DNA of 40,680 nt from Deltaproteobacteria bacterium. GTDB lineage: Bacteria; Desulfobacterota; Desulfuromonadia; Desulfuromonadales; Geopsychrobacteraceae. Below the pieces are notes generated by a model. That model did not search any database. It had not been told where the DNA came from and saw only the letters and a list, made by a program, of their open reading frames with translations. Shown here in pieces: positions 17,662 through 25,247 of this stretch. Position 1 is the stretch's first letter. Every line of letters starts with the position of its first letter. The DNA is taken from NCBI GenBank assembly GCA_024276905.1, contig JAJRWF010000073.1:1-40680 (forward strand), read 5' to 3'. The translations under genes were made by a program, and so were the position numbers.

Positions 17662-18141
17662 CTAATGATATATACGCGCCCAGTCTTCAGTCATCATGCA
17701 GTCTATCTCACGCTGCCACTGGTTGCTGTTTCTGGCCAGCAGCGTCAAGGCGGTAATGATTTTTATTTCCTGCAGGTTGACCGGTTCGTCTGCGGCACTG
17801 ATGATCCGATCAATCAGTTCTTCCTCAATCTCATCGTTGATCAGGCCCATACTGCGTAACCGGACCAGAAAACCCCGGGCCTCGGTTTCGATGAGACGAC
17901 ATTCTTCGGCAGTGAAGATGCGCATTGTCGCAGCAGGTGTGCAGAAACTGGTGCGATCCAGTGATTTCGGATGCTCAAGGGCCGTCGACTCCATCCAGGA
18001 AAAAGCGTCGTTGATCTCCTGGGCGTCGAACCCTTCAGCCATCAGTTCGGCAACCAGCTCCTGCTCGCTGATCGGAGCACCCTCTGCTCCCAGTACATAT
18101 TTGGCTATCAGGTTAACGATTGCCAGAACCCGCTCGCGCAA
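17662..18141 (-). CDS. smg: DUF494/Smg family protein
   Basis: 159 residues matching the Smg (DUF494) family, which commonly lies between dprA and topA in proteobacteria, exactly as here. The function is unknown. Recognisable pieces are the N-terminal VLAIVNLIAKYV helix, ISEQELVAELMAEGF, and the C-terminal LTLLARNSNQWQREIDCMM region near WARIYH. The start is TTG at 18141, supported by GGAGG four bases upstream. It ends with TAG just before a terminator. Gene order dprA-smg-topA supports the call. Confidence 0.92.
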   Translation of the reverse strand: MRERVLAIVNLIAKYVLGAEGAPISEQELVAELMAEGFDAQEINDAFSWMESTALEHPKSLDRTSFCTPAATMRIFTAEECRLIETEARGFLVRLRSMGLINDEIEEELIDRIISAADEPVNLQEIKIITALTLLARNSNQWQREIDCMMTEDWARIYH

Positions 18142-18204
18142 GTGACCTCCAGATCGACTTCATGCAGTTATCCGGGAAGAGGGCGGCTCGCAGGTCTAAA
18201 AGAC

Positions 18205-19293
18205 CTAGCGACTGCGGATATAACGCCCGCCAGGCAATGCCTGAACCCCGCCCCGGAGTTCTAGGTCGAGTAAAATAGCGGAAACCTCCATTGGAGTCAA
18301 GCTGCAGGCGCGACCGAGATCATCGCCATGTTTCGGGTTGAAATCAAGGTTCTGGTAAAGCCTGAGTGCGGCTCCGTCGAGAGTCGCGGCAAAGGATTCG
18401 ACGGTGTTCTGTTCACTGCGGGAGGGCAGGGTCGGCCAGAGAGCCTGCAGAATATCATCGGCTTCGGTCACGACCTGGGCTCCGTCCTTGATCAGGCGGT
18501 TGGGCCCGTAACTGGCAAAACTTTTCACTGCGCCTGGAACGGCAAAAAGTTCGCGGCCCTGTTCGAGCGCAAAGTCACCGGTAATCAGAGAGCCACTGCC
18601 TTTGGCGGCTTCGACGATCAGAACCCCGCGCGACAATCCACTGATAATCCGGTTGCGACCGGGAAAGTGTCCGGCCAGTGGTGGCGTGCCCGGTGGATAC
18701 TCGGAGATAATGGCATTGTTTTCAAGAATCCGATGAAAGAGGCGATTGTTTTCCGGTGGATAAATCCGGTCGACGCCACAACCGAGAACCGCGAGGGTCG
18801 GCCCGCCAGCATCCAGAGCTCCGCGATGGGCGGCCGTGTCGATGCCGCGTGCCAGGCCACTGATGATGGTTATCCCGCGGGCCGCCAGTTCGGCCGCAAT
18901 CTCTGCGGTCAGACGCAGCCCCTGTGCCGTCGCACGGCGTGAGCCGACAACCGCAAAAGACTTGCCTTGCGGCAGATGGCCGCGCAGATAGAGCAGTGCC
19001 GGAGGGTCGTGTATGTAACGCAGACACTCCGGGTAATCGTCATCCCAGTATGAAATCAGACTGACCGAATGTTCAGCCAGAGAATCAAAGCCCTGTCTCA
19101 GGTCGGGGGCGTCTGCAGCCAGAACGCTGTGAGCCTGACCTGGTGTCAGTTGGGCCAGCCTCACCCTGTCCTCGGGTGTGGCAATCAGTGCGGTGGCGAA
19201 GTCGCCAAAGGTTTTTTTCAGCTTGAACAGAGCCGCACGGCCCATTCCCGGTGACATATGCAGCCGGAAAAGACTGCTTTTCTCCTGATCCAT
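18205..19293 (-). CDS. dprA: DNA processing protein DprA (Smf)
   Basis: 362 residues. DprA loads RecA on incoming single-stranded DNA during natural transformation and is widely kept in non-competent bacteria. The Rossmann-like core shows VGSRRATAQG, SGLARGIDTAAHRGAL, GCGVDRIYPPEN, FPGRNRIISGLSRG and GSLITGDFALEQGR. An N-terminal SAM-like helical region and a C-terminal winged-helix-like DprA domain (about 300-360) flank it. ATG 19293 is preceded by GGAGGGGGA. The stop is TAG, and smg follows after 63 bp. No other competence genes are in the window. Confidence 0.97.
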   Translation of the reverse strand: MDQEKSSLFRLHMSPGMGRAALFKLKKTFGDFATALIATPEDRVRLAQLTPGQAHSVLAADAPDLRQGFDSLAEHSVSLISYWDDDYPECLRYIHDPPALLYLRGHLPQGKSFAVVGSRRATAQGLRLTAEIAAELAARGITIISGLARGIDTAAHRGALDAGGPTLAVLGCGVDRIYPPENNRLFHRILENNAIISEYPPGTPPLAGHFPGRNRIISGLSRGVLIVEAAKGSGSLITGDFALEQGRELFAVPGAVKSFASYGPNRLIKDGAQVVTEADDILQALWPTLPSRSEQNTVESFAATLDGAALRLYQNLDFNPKHGDDLGRACSLTPMEVSAILLDLELRGGVQALPGGRYIRSR

Positions 19294-19326
19294 TCCCCCT
19301 CCTCACAGCTGGTTGACAGGCCAATG

Positions 19327-19360
19327 AAAAAGGGACCGGCAGCGCGTGCCAAATCCCTTT
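19327..19360 (-). terminator. Intrinsic terminator after the LysM gene
   Basis: On the minus strand AAAGGGA pairs with TCCCTTT and an inner GGCA pairs with TGCC around CGCGC, ending in a T5 run. It lies between the LysM gene (upstream on this strand) and dprA, so dprA probably has its own promoter. Confidence 0.75.
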
Positions 19361-19387
19361 ATCATCTTATTTTTTCTTCTTTGCGCC

Positions 19388-20461
19388 CTAGCGAGACGCG
19401 GCCATCACCTGATCACCGATATGCATCTCGGCGCTGCTTTTGAAAATTAATGCCGCAGCACTCTGGTTCCGTGCGTCGACAACTACAGCGGCCCCCAGCA
19501 GATCGTCAGGCAGCTGCAGCAGGTCTTTGCCCTTGGCTGCCAGTCGGGTCGCTTGTCGTGGGCGCGATATGTAGAGAATATTTCCAACCTGCAAGCCGTT
19601 GTCGAGGCCGAGGTCAATGTAGACGATATCATTTTGTCCCTGGGTCATCTTGCGCTGTTGTCCGGAAACGATGTGGCCGGCCAGTTCACCTTCGGCCTCT
19701 TTAAGTTCAATTTCGAGCGGGGGCTCAATATATTCAAAAAGTTCTGCGCCGCGCTCGATTTCGCGATAGACGTTGCCAATTCTGCCGACGATGGTCTTGC
19801 CTTTAATTGCCGTGACCTGGACAAATCCGAGATCATACATCATGGTCCCGAATGCTTTTTTGGTCAGGGGATGAACAACCTGTGGTCCGCGACCAAACAG
19901 GCTGTAGGTATCGCCGATCTTGACTTGTTCCGGGTTCTTCATCTTGAGGAAGACCAGATCATTCCTGGTCAGGAGAACACGTGCGTCGACTGAGTCAACC
20001 AGGGTTCCCAAGGGCTCTTCATCCGTTTTGATGAAACCATCGCCGCTGCCGGAGGCCTTGAGGGTGGTGACCTTTTCTTCTGGTTCCGGTTCAGTTACCG
20101 GTTCTTCGGGGACTGGTGCCGGAGTTTCAACGACAACCGGAGTTGCGACTTCTGGCGCTGTCTTGACTTCCTGCGTGTTTTTTTGTGTCCCGGGATATTC
20201 AGGAATCAGTTCGATTCGACCGTTATAGAGCCGGACTTTCTGCCCGGGGTAGATCAGGTGCGGATTGGTAATGTCGGGGTTGTTGGCCCAGAGATTCGGC
20301 CAGTAATAGGGGTCCTTGACGAAACGCTCGGAAATCCCCCAGAGTGTGTCCCCTTGCTTGATGGTATAGCTGCGGGTCTCCGCGGCAAAAGCCGTCACCG
20401 ACGGCAGGCTAACCATCAACAGGAACAGCAGCAATAGCCATAAGCGGATCAGTTTATTCAT
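19388..20461 (-). CDS. Secreted LysM-domain protein
   Basis: 357 residues with a Sec signal peptide (MNKLIRL, then a Leu-rich core, cleavage near AFAAE). One LysM domain (about residues 32-80) begins RSYTIKQGDTLWGISERF and ends IYPGQKVRLYN, which binds peptidoglycan glycan. A Pro/Glu/Val-rich linker (about 95-140) follows. The C-terminal 200 residues form a conserved-looking domain of unknown function with short beta-strand patterns. It acts in the periplasm or cell wall. ATG 20461 has GAGGGAG upstream. It follows the YbgF-like lipoprotein by 26 bp in the same unit. Confidence 0.88.
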   Translation of the reverse strand: MNKLIRLWLLLLFLLMVSLPSVTAFAAETRSYTIKQGDTLWGISERFVKDPYYWPNLWANNPDITNPHLIYPGQKVRLYNGRIELIPEYPGTQKNTQEVKTAPEVATPVVVETPAPVPEEPVTEPEPEEKVTTLKASGSGDGFIKTDEEPLGTLVDSVDARVLLTRNDLVFLKMKNPEQVKIGDTYSLFGRGPQVVHPLTKKAFGTMMYDLGFVQVTAIKGKTIVGRIGNVYREIERGAELFEYIEPPLEIELKEAEGELAGHIVSGQQRKMTQGQNDIVYIDLGLDNGLQVGNILYISRPRQATRLAAKGKDLLQLPDDLLGAAVVVDARNQSAAALIFKSSAEMHIGDQVMAASR

Positions 20462-20487
20462 GGGCTCCCTCTGTATGCCAGATTTTA

Positions 20488-21186
20488 TCAACGGGGCTCT
20501 GTGCTCCGCATGAGTCGTTTCAGTTCCGGACTTTCCGGAAAGTGAGTGCTCAACATCTGCAGCATTGCGGTGGCGTTGTTCCGGGCACCGCTTTCGCGGT
20601 AATACTGAGCCAGTCGCGCCATAGCTGCCGGAGCTTTATTCTGTTGTTTCGGGCTGTCGATGATTCCGAGCAAGATGGTCTCGGCCCGTTTCGGTTTTTG
20701 TTGTGCCAGCAAGGCCTCTGCCATCGAGTAGTTGGCGTTGCCGACATACTCATGATCGGGATAGCGCGTAATAAATGAACGAAAGCCTGTTTCCGCTTCG
20801 ACCATCTGCCCGGTCGCTATGGCGGCAAAGGCCTCCAGGTAGAGGCTGGCCGCTTCGGACAGTTCGGCAATTTCTGCGGCCGAGGGGGCAACATTTACTG
20901 CCTGTGGTGCGGTCAAAGCCGATTGTTCTTCCGGCGCTGTGTTGTCGGCCGCAATCAGTGTCTCAATATTCGGCGTCGCTGTCGGCAGGTTCTGCAGCCT
21001 GGCCAGCTGTTGCTGCAGTTCTTCCAGCTGTCCGGCCTGTTGTTGTTGAATCTGCATTAATTGCTCGATACGCTGTTGCAGCTCATTTGCTGCCGGCGGA
21101 GGGGCGCAACCGGTAGCCAGCAGTGTCAGTGCTGTCAAGATGATGAACGCGCTTGTCGTGCAATGGGCTTTTCTCAGTCTTTTCAT
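20488..21186 (-). CDS. YbgF/CpoB-like lipoprotein with coiled coil and TPR repeats
   Basis: 232 residues. A lipoprotein signal ends in LLATGC (about residue 27). A Gln/Leu-rich coiled coil (about 33-66) is followed by a low-complexity linker and tetratricopeptide-like repeats (about 105-225) containing FRSFITRYPDHEYVGNANY, the YbgF/CpoB signature. CpoB coordinates peptidoglycan synthesis with outer-membrane constriction. Here there are no tol-pal genes alongside; it is paired with a LysM protein instead, so the link to cell envelope work is context based. A perfect -35/-10 pair lies just upstream. Confidence 0.82.
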   Translation of the reverse strand: MKRLRKAHCTTSAFIILTALTLLATGCAPPPAANELQQRIEQLMQIQQQQAGQLEELQQQLARLQNLPTATPNIETLIAADNTAPEEQSALTAPQAVNVAPSAAEIAELSEAASLYLEAFAAIATGQMVEAETGFRSFITRYPDHEYVGNANYSMAEALLAQQKPKRAETILLGIIDSPKQQNKAPAAMARLAQYYRESGARNNATAMLQMLSTHFPESPELKRLMRSTEPR

Positions 21187-21219
21187 ATTAATCCATAGGT
21201 TCTTGTTAATCTCGTAAAA

Positions 21220-21246
21220 ATTATAGGGTTATTAAGAGGTTGTCAA
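21220..21246 (-). promoter_or_regulatory. Consensus sigma70 promoter for the YbgF-like/LysM unit
   Basis: On the minus strand both hexamers are perfect, TTGACA (21246-21241) and TATAAT (21225-21220), but the spacer is only 15 bases, shorter than the usual 17. The predicted leader before the start at 21186 is about 27 bases. Confidence 0.75.
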
Positions 21247-21338
21247 GTTTTTCGCACTCGGGCAGCACGATGGACTCTACACCTTCTGCTGATGGCTGTG
21301 TTATCCTTGGCCGCCAAATCAGGCTGCACAGAGGATAA

Positions 21339-22568
21339 ATGGACAAGATGAACAGAATCGATAAACCGTTTGAACTGCTGGTTCCGGCCGGTGATCCGGA
21401 CAAGCTTAAAACCGCTATCCGCTATGGTGCCGATGCAATCTATCTTGCCGGAACCGATTTCGGTTTGCGGGCACGTGCCGGTAACTTCAGTTTCGAGCAA
21501 TTGCGGGAAGCACGCCAATCGACTCGTGCTGCAGGAGTCAGACTCTATTTAACGCTTAACGCCAGTTTGCGGGCCGCTGAATTTTCTGCTCTTGAAGATC
21601 TGCTTGAGGAGCTGAAACCTCTTGATCTCGATGCTTATATCGTTGCCGATGCCGGGGTTCTGGCCTGCGTGCGGCGCGTTGATCCACAACGGGCCATTCA
21701 CCTATCGACCCAGGCGAATACCTGTAATCCCGCAGCCGGCCTTTTCTGGCGACAGGCCGGAGCCGGACGGATTAATCTGGCCCGTGAACTGACGCTGGAA
21801 GATATTTCGGCATTTCAGACCGTTCCTGAACTGGAGTTGGAAGCTTTTGTCCATGGTGCCATGTGCGTCGCACATTCGGGGCGCTGCCTGATTTCAGCCG
21901 CCTTGGCCGGGAGAAGTGCCAATCGCGGGGACTGCGCTCAGCCCTGCCGCTGGAATTACACTTTGGTTGAAGAGATGCGGCCCGGTGAAGTGATGACGGT
22001 TGAAGAGGATCAGCGCGGCACTTATCTGTTTAACAGTCGAGACCTCTGTCTGGTGGAGAACCTTGGCCAGCTGGCTGCCGCCGGAGTGAGCAGCTTCAAG
22101 ATAGAGGGCCGGATGAAGGGAATCTACTACGTTGCCGTGACCACCGATGTCTACCGGCATGCGCTTGATCGGTTGGTTGTCGGTGAGCGAGAGATTGATC
22201 CACGCTGGCGCCGGGAACTTGATACTGTCAGTCATCGTCCTTACGGTAACGGGTTTCTTTTTGGTCGTGAGGACGCCCAGATTCATGCTGAGGATACAGG
22301 GTATCTGCGTAGCCATGATTTTGTCGGTCTGGTCTGTGATGACGAAAATGGACTCTATGTTGAAGGTCGTAACCGGTTTTTTCCCGGAGATGAATTGGAG
22401 GTGATCGGTCCCCGGATGAGAAGGGCCATGATAAAGGTCACGGCTCTCTGTGATCTTGACGGTAAGGAACTGGATGTTGCCCAGCCGAACTCAACGGTCA
22501 GGTTTGATTGTCTTCCCGCGTGGGCCGAGGCTGGTGATATGTTGCGGAGAAAGAGGATTGCTCCGTAA
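21339..22568 (+). CDS. Peptidase U32 family protein (TrhP/YegQ-like)
   Basis: 409 residues of the U32 family. Despite the name, characterised members such as TrhP and RlhA hydroxylate tRNA or rRNA pyrimidines using prephenate-dependent, iron-sulphur chemistry. Recognisable segments are ELLVPAGDPDKLKTAIRYG, DAIYLAG, HLSTQANTCN, the ligand-rich region FVHGAMCVAHSGRC with RGDCAQPCRW, and FKIEGRMKG. The four conserved cysteines in that region are intact. ATG 21339 follows AGAGGA closely; ATG 21348 is an alternative. It is divergent from the YbgF-like gene. The choice between tRNA and rRNA activity is not resolved. Confidence 0.9.
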   Translation: MDKMNRIDKPFELLVPAGDPDKLKTAIRYGADAIYLAGTDFGLRARAGNFSFEQLREARQSTRAAGVRLYLTLNASLRAAEFSALEDLLEELKPLDLDAYIVADAGVLACVRRVDPQRAIHLSTQANTCNPAAGLFWRQAGAGRINLARELTLEDISAFQTVPELELEAFVHGAMCVAHSGRCLISAALAGRSANRGDCAQPCRWNYTLVEEMRPGEVMTVEEDQRGTYLFNSRDLCLVENLGQLAAAGVSSFKIEGRMKGIYYVAVTTDVYRHALDRLVVGEREIDPRWRRELDTVSHRPYGNGFLFGREDAQIHAEDTGYLRSHDFVGLVCDDENGLYVEGRNRFFPGDELEVIGPRMRRAMIKVTALCDLDGKELDVAQPNSTVRFDCLPAWAEAGDMLRRKRIAP

Positions 22569-22615
22569 AAAACAAAAAAATAGGCGCACCAGCCAGGAGG
22601 GATGCCAGGTGCGCC
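22567..22615 (-). terminator. Intrinsic terminator for the minus-strand DUF2835 gene
   Basis: GGCGCACC (22583-22590) pairs with GGTGCGCC (22608-22615). On the minus strand the stem is followed by TATTTTTTTGTTTTTT. It overlaps the last bases of the convergent U32 gene. The plus strand has no T run next to the stem, so plus-strand termination here is less certain. Confidence 0.8.
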
Positions 22616-22729
22616 AAATGTTGTTGTTGCCTTGTTGAAACCTTACCAAAGTGGTCAGATATAAGCAAGCGGTTTTTTGTCTTTTTTTATTTCGGCGTTA
22701 AGGAACGGAAATATTTGGGTTAAATATGA

Positions 22730-22963
22730 TCAGGAAATTCTTTGCAGCGATTTAAAACGGTTATTTTCGTCAATCGTCAGTAAGAAACGACCATGGATGC
22801 CGGCGGCGGAAATGAAGGGGCGCAGATGACGGGCGGCAAAGCGCAGCCGCTGGCCGTTGTCGGCCTGTACACAGACGTCGCGGGCTTTCCCCTGATAGTA
22901 GGATGTGATTTCACCTGGGGTGAGGTGCAGACCAAAACGGTAACTGTGGATTTGTCCTTGCAT
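22730..22963 (-). CDS. DUF2835 family protein
   Basis: 77 residues matching the small DUF2835 family. Recognisable are the ITSYYQGKARDVCV strand, a DNGQRLRFAARHLRPF segment and the GIHGRFLLTID ending. The function is unknown; no signal peptide or metal motif. ATG 22963 has GGAG upstream. Its start lies only 12-30 bases from the start of the divergent plus-strand gene. A strong terminator lies 115 bp downstream. Confidence 0.82.
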   Translation of the reverse strand: MQGQIHSYRFGLHLTPGEITSYYQGKARDVCVQADNGQRLRFAARHLRPFISAAGIHGRFLLTIDENNRFKSLQRIS

Positions 22964-22993
22964 TTTCTCCGGGTGATGAAAGGGATTGTCGGA

Positions 22994-23191
22994 ATGATTT
23001 ACAAGGTTGTTGAAACCAGCGAAGTGACGGATGAAAAACTTGAAGCCTTACTCAACCAGTGGACTCTACAGGGCTGGCGTTTCGACTCCTTGCAGTTTGC
23101 GATGCGCGAAGGAAACCGGCGACCAGGGATGGCTTTTATCTTTTTTACCCGCGAGGATGCGGTCCCGAACGAAGAATCCTCTTGTAGTTAA
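22994..23191 (+). CDS. Small DUF4177-like protein
   Basis: 65 residues beginning MIYKVVETSEVTDEKLEALL, then WTLQGWRFDSLQFAMREG and MAFIFFTRE, which fits the small DUF4177 type fold. The function is unknown. ATG 22994 is favoured by AAAGGGA upstream; ATG 22976 in the same frame would add six residues. Its stop TAA (23189-23191) overlaps the stop of the convergent gene at 23188. Confidence 0.7.
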   Translation: MIYKVVETSEVTDEKLEALLNQWTLQGWRFDSLQFAMREGNRRPGMAFIFFTREDAVPNEESSCS

Positions 23192-23364
23192 TCATCCCAC
23201 TCCTCCTGATCACGGAAGCTGATCGTTTGTTTCGGATCGGATGAAGGGGTTGCGCCGCAGTGTTCACAGGCCGGTTCAGCTGCTTCCTCGCCGTATAGAA
23301 TCTCGCTGTCCAGCTGGCGAGGGATTCCGTCACAGCTGCAGAACCATTGGCGATAGACGGTCAT
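23188..23364 (-). CDS. Small zinc-ribbon-like protein, unknown
   Basis: 58 residues with two cysteine pairs, CSC near residue 9 and CEHC near residue 33, and an acidic C-terminus. ATG 23364 has a strong AAGGAGG five bases upstream; longer in-frame starts lack one. No family was recognised. Its last codon overlaps the stop of the convergent DUF4177-like gene. Confidence 0.65.
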   Translation of the reverse strand: MTVYRQWFCSCDGIPRQLDSEILYGEEAAEPACEHCGATPSSDPKQTISFRDQEEWDD

Positions 23365-23481
23365 CGGTACCTCCTTGCTGCCCGCAACCTGTGTCGTCAG
23401 ACAGGCCACTGGAGAGGTCAGTATAACAGAGATTTTAACCGACAGGCTTCAGCCACATCTGTGAGTCCCTGCAATTTCCCT

Positions 23482-24447
23482 TCAATAGTTCAGACCACTT
23501 TTTTTACGCACTTTGCGCATGGTTTTAAATGCAACTCGCCGGGCCTTTTCTGCACCGAAGGCCAGGATCTCGCGTAAACCGTCTGGATTGGCAAGCAGTT
23601 CCTCGCGTTTCTCACGAAACGGGGCAAAAAAGTCGCGCATTTTTTCATACAGTTCCTGTTTGACATCACCGTAGCGCAGTCCCGGAGTGAGGTAGCGTTG
23701 TCGTAGTGCATCACGACCATCGGCATCGAGAAAGAGGCTGTAAATTTGAAACAGGTTGCAGTTGTCGGGATTCTTGGCCTCTTCCACCGGGGTCGGATCT
23801 GTGACAATTCGCATCACCTGTTTACGCAGGGCCTTGTCGCTTTGAAACAGATCAATGGTGTTGCCGTAGCTTTTACTCATCTTGCGTCCGTCGAGTCCGG
23901 GAACCGTTGCGACCTCGCCGTCGATCTCGGGTTCGGGAAGGGTGAAAACCTCACCATATTCATTGTTGAATTTGATCGCGATATCCCGCGCAACCTCCAG
24001 GTGCTGTTTCTGATCCTTGCCGACCGGGACCTTTTCGCTCTGAAACAACAGAATGTCGGCAGTCATCAGCACCGGATAGGCGAAAAGCCCGTGGTTCGGT
24101 TTGATTCCCTGGATGACCTTGTCCTTGTAGCTGTGACAGCGTTCCAATAGACCCATCGGCGTGAAATTCGATAACAACCAGGCCAGTTCCTGAACCTCGG
24201 GCAGGTCGGACTGGACCCAGAAAATACTCTTCTGTGGATCCAGGCCCAGGGCCAGAAAGCTGGCAGCGGCTTCAAGGGTGCCGGTGGCCAGGACTTTGCC
24301 ATCACTGAGCGAAGTCTGGGCATGATAGTTGGCGATAAAGCAGAAGAGTTCTTCCTGCTCCTGGTAGGCGATCATCTTCTGCATCATGCCGAAATAGTTG
24401 CCCAGGTGCAGGGCGCCGGAGGGTTGAATGCCGGATAGAATACGCAT
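23482..24447 (-). CDS. trpS: Tryptophanyl-tRNA synthetase
   Basis: 321 residues, class Ic synthetase that charges tRNA-Trp. The ATP-binding HIGH-type motif is HLGN (in GIQPSGALHLGNYFG) and the KMSKS loop is intact in DGRKMSKSYGNTI. The ADILLFQSEKVPVGKDQKQH region contacts substrate. The length is in the usual bacterial range of 320-340. ATG 24447 has no good ribosome site nearby. It is divergent from the two-CW gene across a 238-bp gap with several repeats. Confidence 0.97.
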   Translation of the reverse strand: MRILSGIQPSGALHLGNYFGMMQKMIAYQEQEELFCFIANYHAQTSLSDGKVLATGTLEAAASFLALGLDPQKSIFWVQSDLPEVQELAWLLSNFTPMGLLERCHSYKDKVIQGIKPNHGLFAYPVLMTADILLFQSEKVPVGKDQKQHLEVARDIAIKFNNEYGEVFTLPEPEIDGEVATVPGLDGRKMSKSYGNTIDLFQSDKALRKQVMRIVTDPTPVEEAKNPDNCNLFQIYSLFLDADGRDALRQRYLTPGLRYGDVKQELYEKMRDFFAPFREKREELLANPDGLREILAFGAEKARRVAFKTMRKVRKKSGLNY

Positions 24448-24611
24448 AGTTCTTTGTGGACTCCGATGATATGTGACGGGGGTAGAAGCTGAACAACGGA
24501 TCGTGAAAACGTTGCTGAATTTAGCAAATGGCTTTGCGCAAGGTCAATGGCTAACTCGAACTCTTCTCCCCCATAATCCACCATCAGTTCACAATCGATA
24601 CTGCAGATGAG

Positions 24612-24665
24612 TTGACGGTTTGTTAGAACCTGTTATTAATTAGATAGTGTGCATTGTTTTATGCA
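24612..24665 (+). promoter_or_regulatory. Probable sigma70 promoter and inverted repeat upstream of the two-CW gene
   Basis: TTGACG (24612-24617) and TATTAA (about 24634) are 16 bases apart. Just downstream, TGCAT (24650-24654) and ATGCA (24661-24665) form an inverted repeat. It could serve the two-CW/symporter/kinase unit. Confidence 0.4.
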
Positions 24666-24685
24666 TTAAACCGCAGGTGTTTTGA

Positions 24686-24997
24686 ATGAAGAAAATCAAT
24701 TGCTGGGAGTTTCGCCAGTGCGGTCGGCAGCCTGGTGGGGACAAAGTTGAAGAACTGGGGGTTTGTCCAGCTTGTGGACCTTCACAGTTTACCGGTGTTA
24801 ATGGGGGGCAGAATGCCGGTCGTTGTTGCTGGGTCGTGGCACAGACTCTCTGTCGCGGTCAGTTACAAGGGGAGTACGCCGACAAAATGGCCGAGTGCCT
24901 TGATTGTCCTTTCATGTTGCAGGTCATCGAAGAGGAAGGGGAGAGCTTTCAGGGGGCCCATGAGCTTTTAAGCGCCGGTAATAAAAGGGAGAAGTGA
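24686..24997 (+). CDS. Two-CW domain protein
   Basis: 103 residues. The first 80 carry the two-CW pattern: INCWEFRQCGRQPGG, ELGVCPACGP, GRCCWVVAQTLC and ECLDCPFM, about ten cysteines and two Cys-Trp pairs. This domain is common in Geobacter-type bacteria, alone or attached to chemotaxis receptors, and probably binds metal or a cluster. Here it stands alone with a short charged tail. It directly precedes (1 bp gap) a small membrane protein and then the symporter-kinase, which suggests co-expression and possibly a sensory role. Confidence 0.82.
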   Translation: MKKINCWEFRQCGRQPGGDKVEELGVCPACGPSQFTGVNGGQNAGRCCWVVAQTLCRGQLQGEYADKMAECLDCPFMLQVIEEEGESFQGAHELLSAGNKREK

Positions 24998-24998
24998 C

Positions 24999-25247
24999 TT
25001 GAAATCAGTCGGTTCCGCGTGGCAGACGTTGCTGCACAGCCGGGAATTCACCGGTCTGTTGCTGGTTCTGGCGCTGCTCTGTTTCTCCTACCAGCTGTTT
25101 GCCAGCCTCGATTCGATGCTGATGACCTTACTGGCATTGTTTGTCCCCTGGGGGGCTGTCATCGCCCTGTTGCGCCTCAGTCAGGAACGCCGGAAGCCTG
25201 ACCGTTCGACAGAATCAGCAGAAACCGAGGAGAGTGAGCATGCGTAG
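24999..25247 (+). CDS. Small two-helix membrane protein overlapping the symporter gene
   Basis: 82 residues with two hydrophobic helices (about 17-37 and 40-60) and a charged C-terminus. The start is TTG at 24999, supported by AGGGAG eight bases upstream. Its last 8 nt overlap the symporter start, so translation is probably coupled. The arrangement recalls the small membrane ORF (cbrX) overlapping cbrA in Pseudomonas, which also encodes a symporter-kinase; similarity in sequence was not tested. Confidence 0.75.
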   Translation: MKSVGSAWQTLLHSREFTGLLLVLALLCFSYQLFASLDSMLMTLLALFVPWGAVIALLRLSQERRKPDRSTESAETEESEHA

